A model generated the notes under the pieces. That model saw nothing but the letters and a program-made list of their open reading frames with translations. It did not search any database and was not told the origin of the DNA. Both the position numbers and the translations under genes were made by a program. Positions 63,740 through 64,000 of a stretch of DNA of 64,000 nucleotides are shown here, piece after piece. The DNA lies in NCBI GenBank assembly GCA_947466585.1, contig CANIEU010000003.1, positions 1-64,000 of the forward strand, written 5' to 3'. How positions within the stretch are numbered: position 1 is the stretch's first letter; the number at the start of each line of letters is the position of its first letter. The stretch comes from Fibrobacterota bacterium. GTDB lineage: Bacteria > Fibrobacterota > Fibrobacteria > UBA11236.

Positions 63740-64000
63740 ATGCTCAAGCCCTACCTCCAGCTCGTCCGTATTCCTGCCGTGTTCAGTTCGCTCTCCAATG
63801 CCTGGGCGGGTTGGTGGATCGGCGGGGCGGTGGCCCTTTCGGTCGGCGCGACCCGCGCACCCGTGACCTCCTTGATTCTCGGCCTGATCGCGGCCGCCGC
63901 GTACCTGCTCGCCGGTATGGCGCTTAACGACATCGCGGACCTCGAGGTCGACCGTAAGGAACGCCCGTCGCGCCCCTTGCCGGCCGGCGCCGTTCCGGTC
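63740..64000 (+). CDS. UbiA-family prenyltransferase (3' end outside window)
   Basis: This is a second UbiA-type prenyltransferase, starting at the ATG at 63740; the frame remains open for 87 codons to the window end, and the ORF track lacks it. Hydrophobic segments bracket the first Asp motif MALNDIADLEVDRKERPSRPLPAG, which fits NDxxDxxxDxxxRPxRPL. The start MLKPYLQLVRIPAVFSSLSNAWAGWW is typical. It is distinct in sequence from the UbiA gene at 46419. Confidence 0.85.
   Translation, partial: MLKPYLQLVRIPAVFSSLSNAWAGWWIGGAVALSVGATRAPVTSLILGLIAAAAYLLAGMALNDIADLEVDRKERPSRPLPAGAVPV

Overview
This 64 kb window is a GC-rich, gene-dense piece of a diderm bacterial chromosome that makes lipopolysaccharide. 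Outer-membrane biogenesis genes (bamA, ompH/skp, lpxD, lpxC, fabZ, lpxA, lolA, lolC, lolD) sit alongside a 2,200-residue SprA-type type IX secretion translocon, two PorV/UPF0164-like barrel proteins and a 31-residue MATHKRKK-type ribosomal protein. That combination points to the Fibrobacterota/Chlorobi/Bacteroidota (FCB) group. The GC content and the unfused lpxC/fabZ pair favour a non-Bacteroidota member such as Fibrobacterota. This placement is inference from gene content, not a phylogeny. No gap between genes exceeds about 300 bases, and there is no rRNA operon, CRISPR array, insertion sequence or prophage.

Layout: 1-6563 holds two divergent peptide-import (Yej/Opp-type ABC) clusters. 6578-11164 holds a VIT-family transporter, a small Ig-like lipoprotein, an aromatic-ring dioxygenase homologue, aspartokinase and a DHH phosphoesterase. 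11332-18363 holds a membrane pyrophosphatase, two unknown proteins and dnaE. 18360-21836 holds a methyltransferase/acetyltransferase pair, a small membrane protein, a DivIVA protein and YggS. 21833-27875 is a proteostasis block (tig, clpP, clpX and a Lon-peptidase-only protein) followed by a tRNA-Leu and RNase G/E. 28160-34762 is sprA. 34883-35931 is a lower-GC orphan secreted protein with a small overlapping ORF. 36048-41065 holds recD2, the tiny ribosomal protein, a MurC-like ligase and a HEAT-repeat protein. 41213-46318 holds lolA, yajQ, a secreted FlgD/T9SS-like C-terminal-domain protein and two PorV-like proteins. 46419-50862 holds UbiA, an ABC-F ATPase, RsgA and a membrane protein. 50867-57172 is the envelope operon bamA-ompH-lpxD-lpxC-fabZ-lpxA. 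57436-63617 is lolC-lolD-mcsA-mcsB-clpC, and the window ends inside a second UbiA gene.

The most unusual signals lie between and at the edges of ordinary genes. (1) Seven intergenic loci carry AT-rich repeats with an exact 7-base period, in three unit classes (GAAATnn, ACAGTTn-like, ACAATGr). Five of them have an opposing arm of complementary heptads and would fold into long hairpins. (2) Four GC-rich REP-like palindromes each sit just after the stop codon of a minus-strand gene, and two share an identical 24-mer. (3) The position normally occupied by lon in tig-clpP-clpX-lon holds only the serine-lysine peptidase domain, with no ATPase. (4) The McsB homologue next to clpC has lost the residues expected of an active arginine kinase. 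(5) A probable T9SS cargo gene lies directly upstream of two PorV-like genes. Starts were moved from the ORF-track starts where a TTG or upstream extension was clearly spurious; these cases are noted in each entry.
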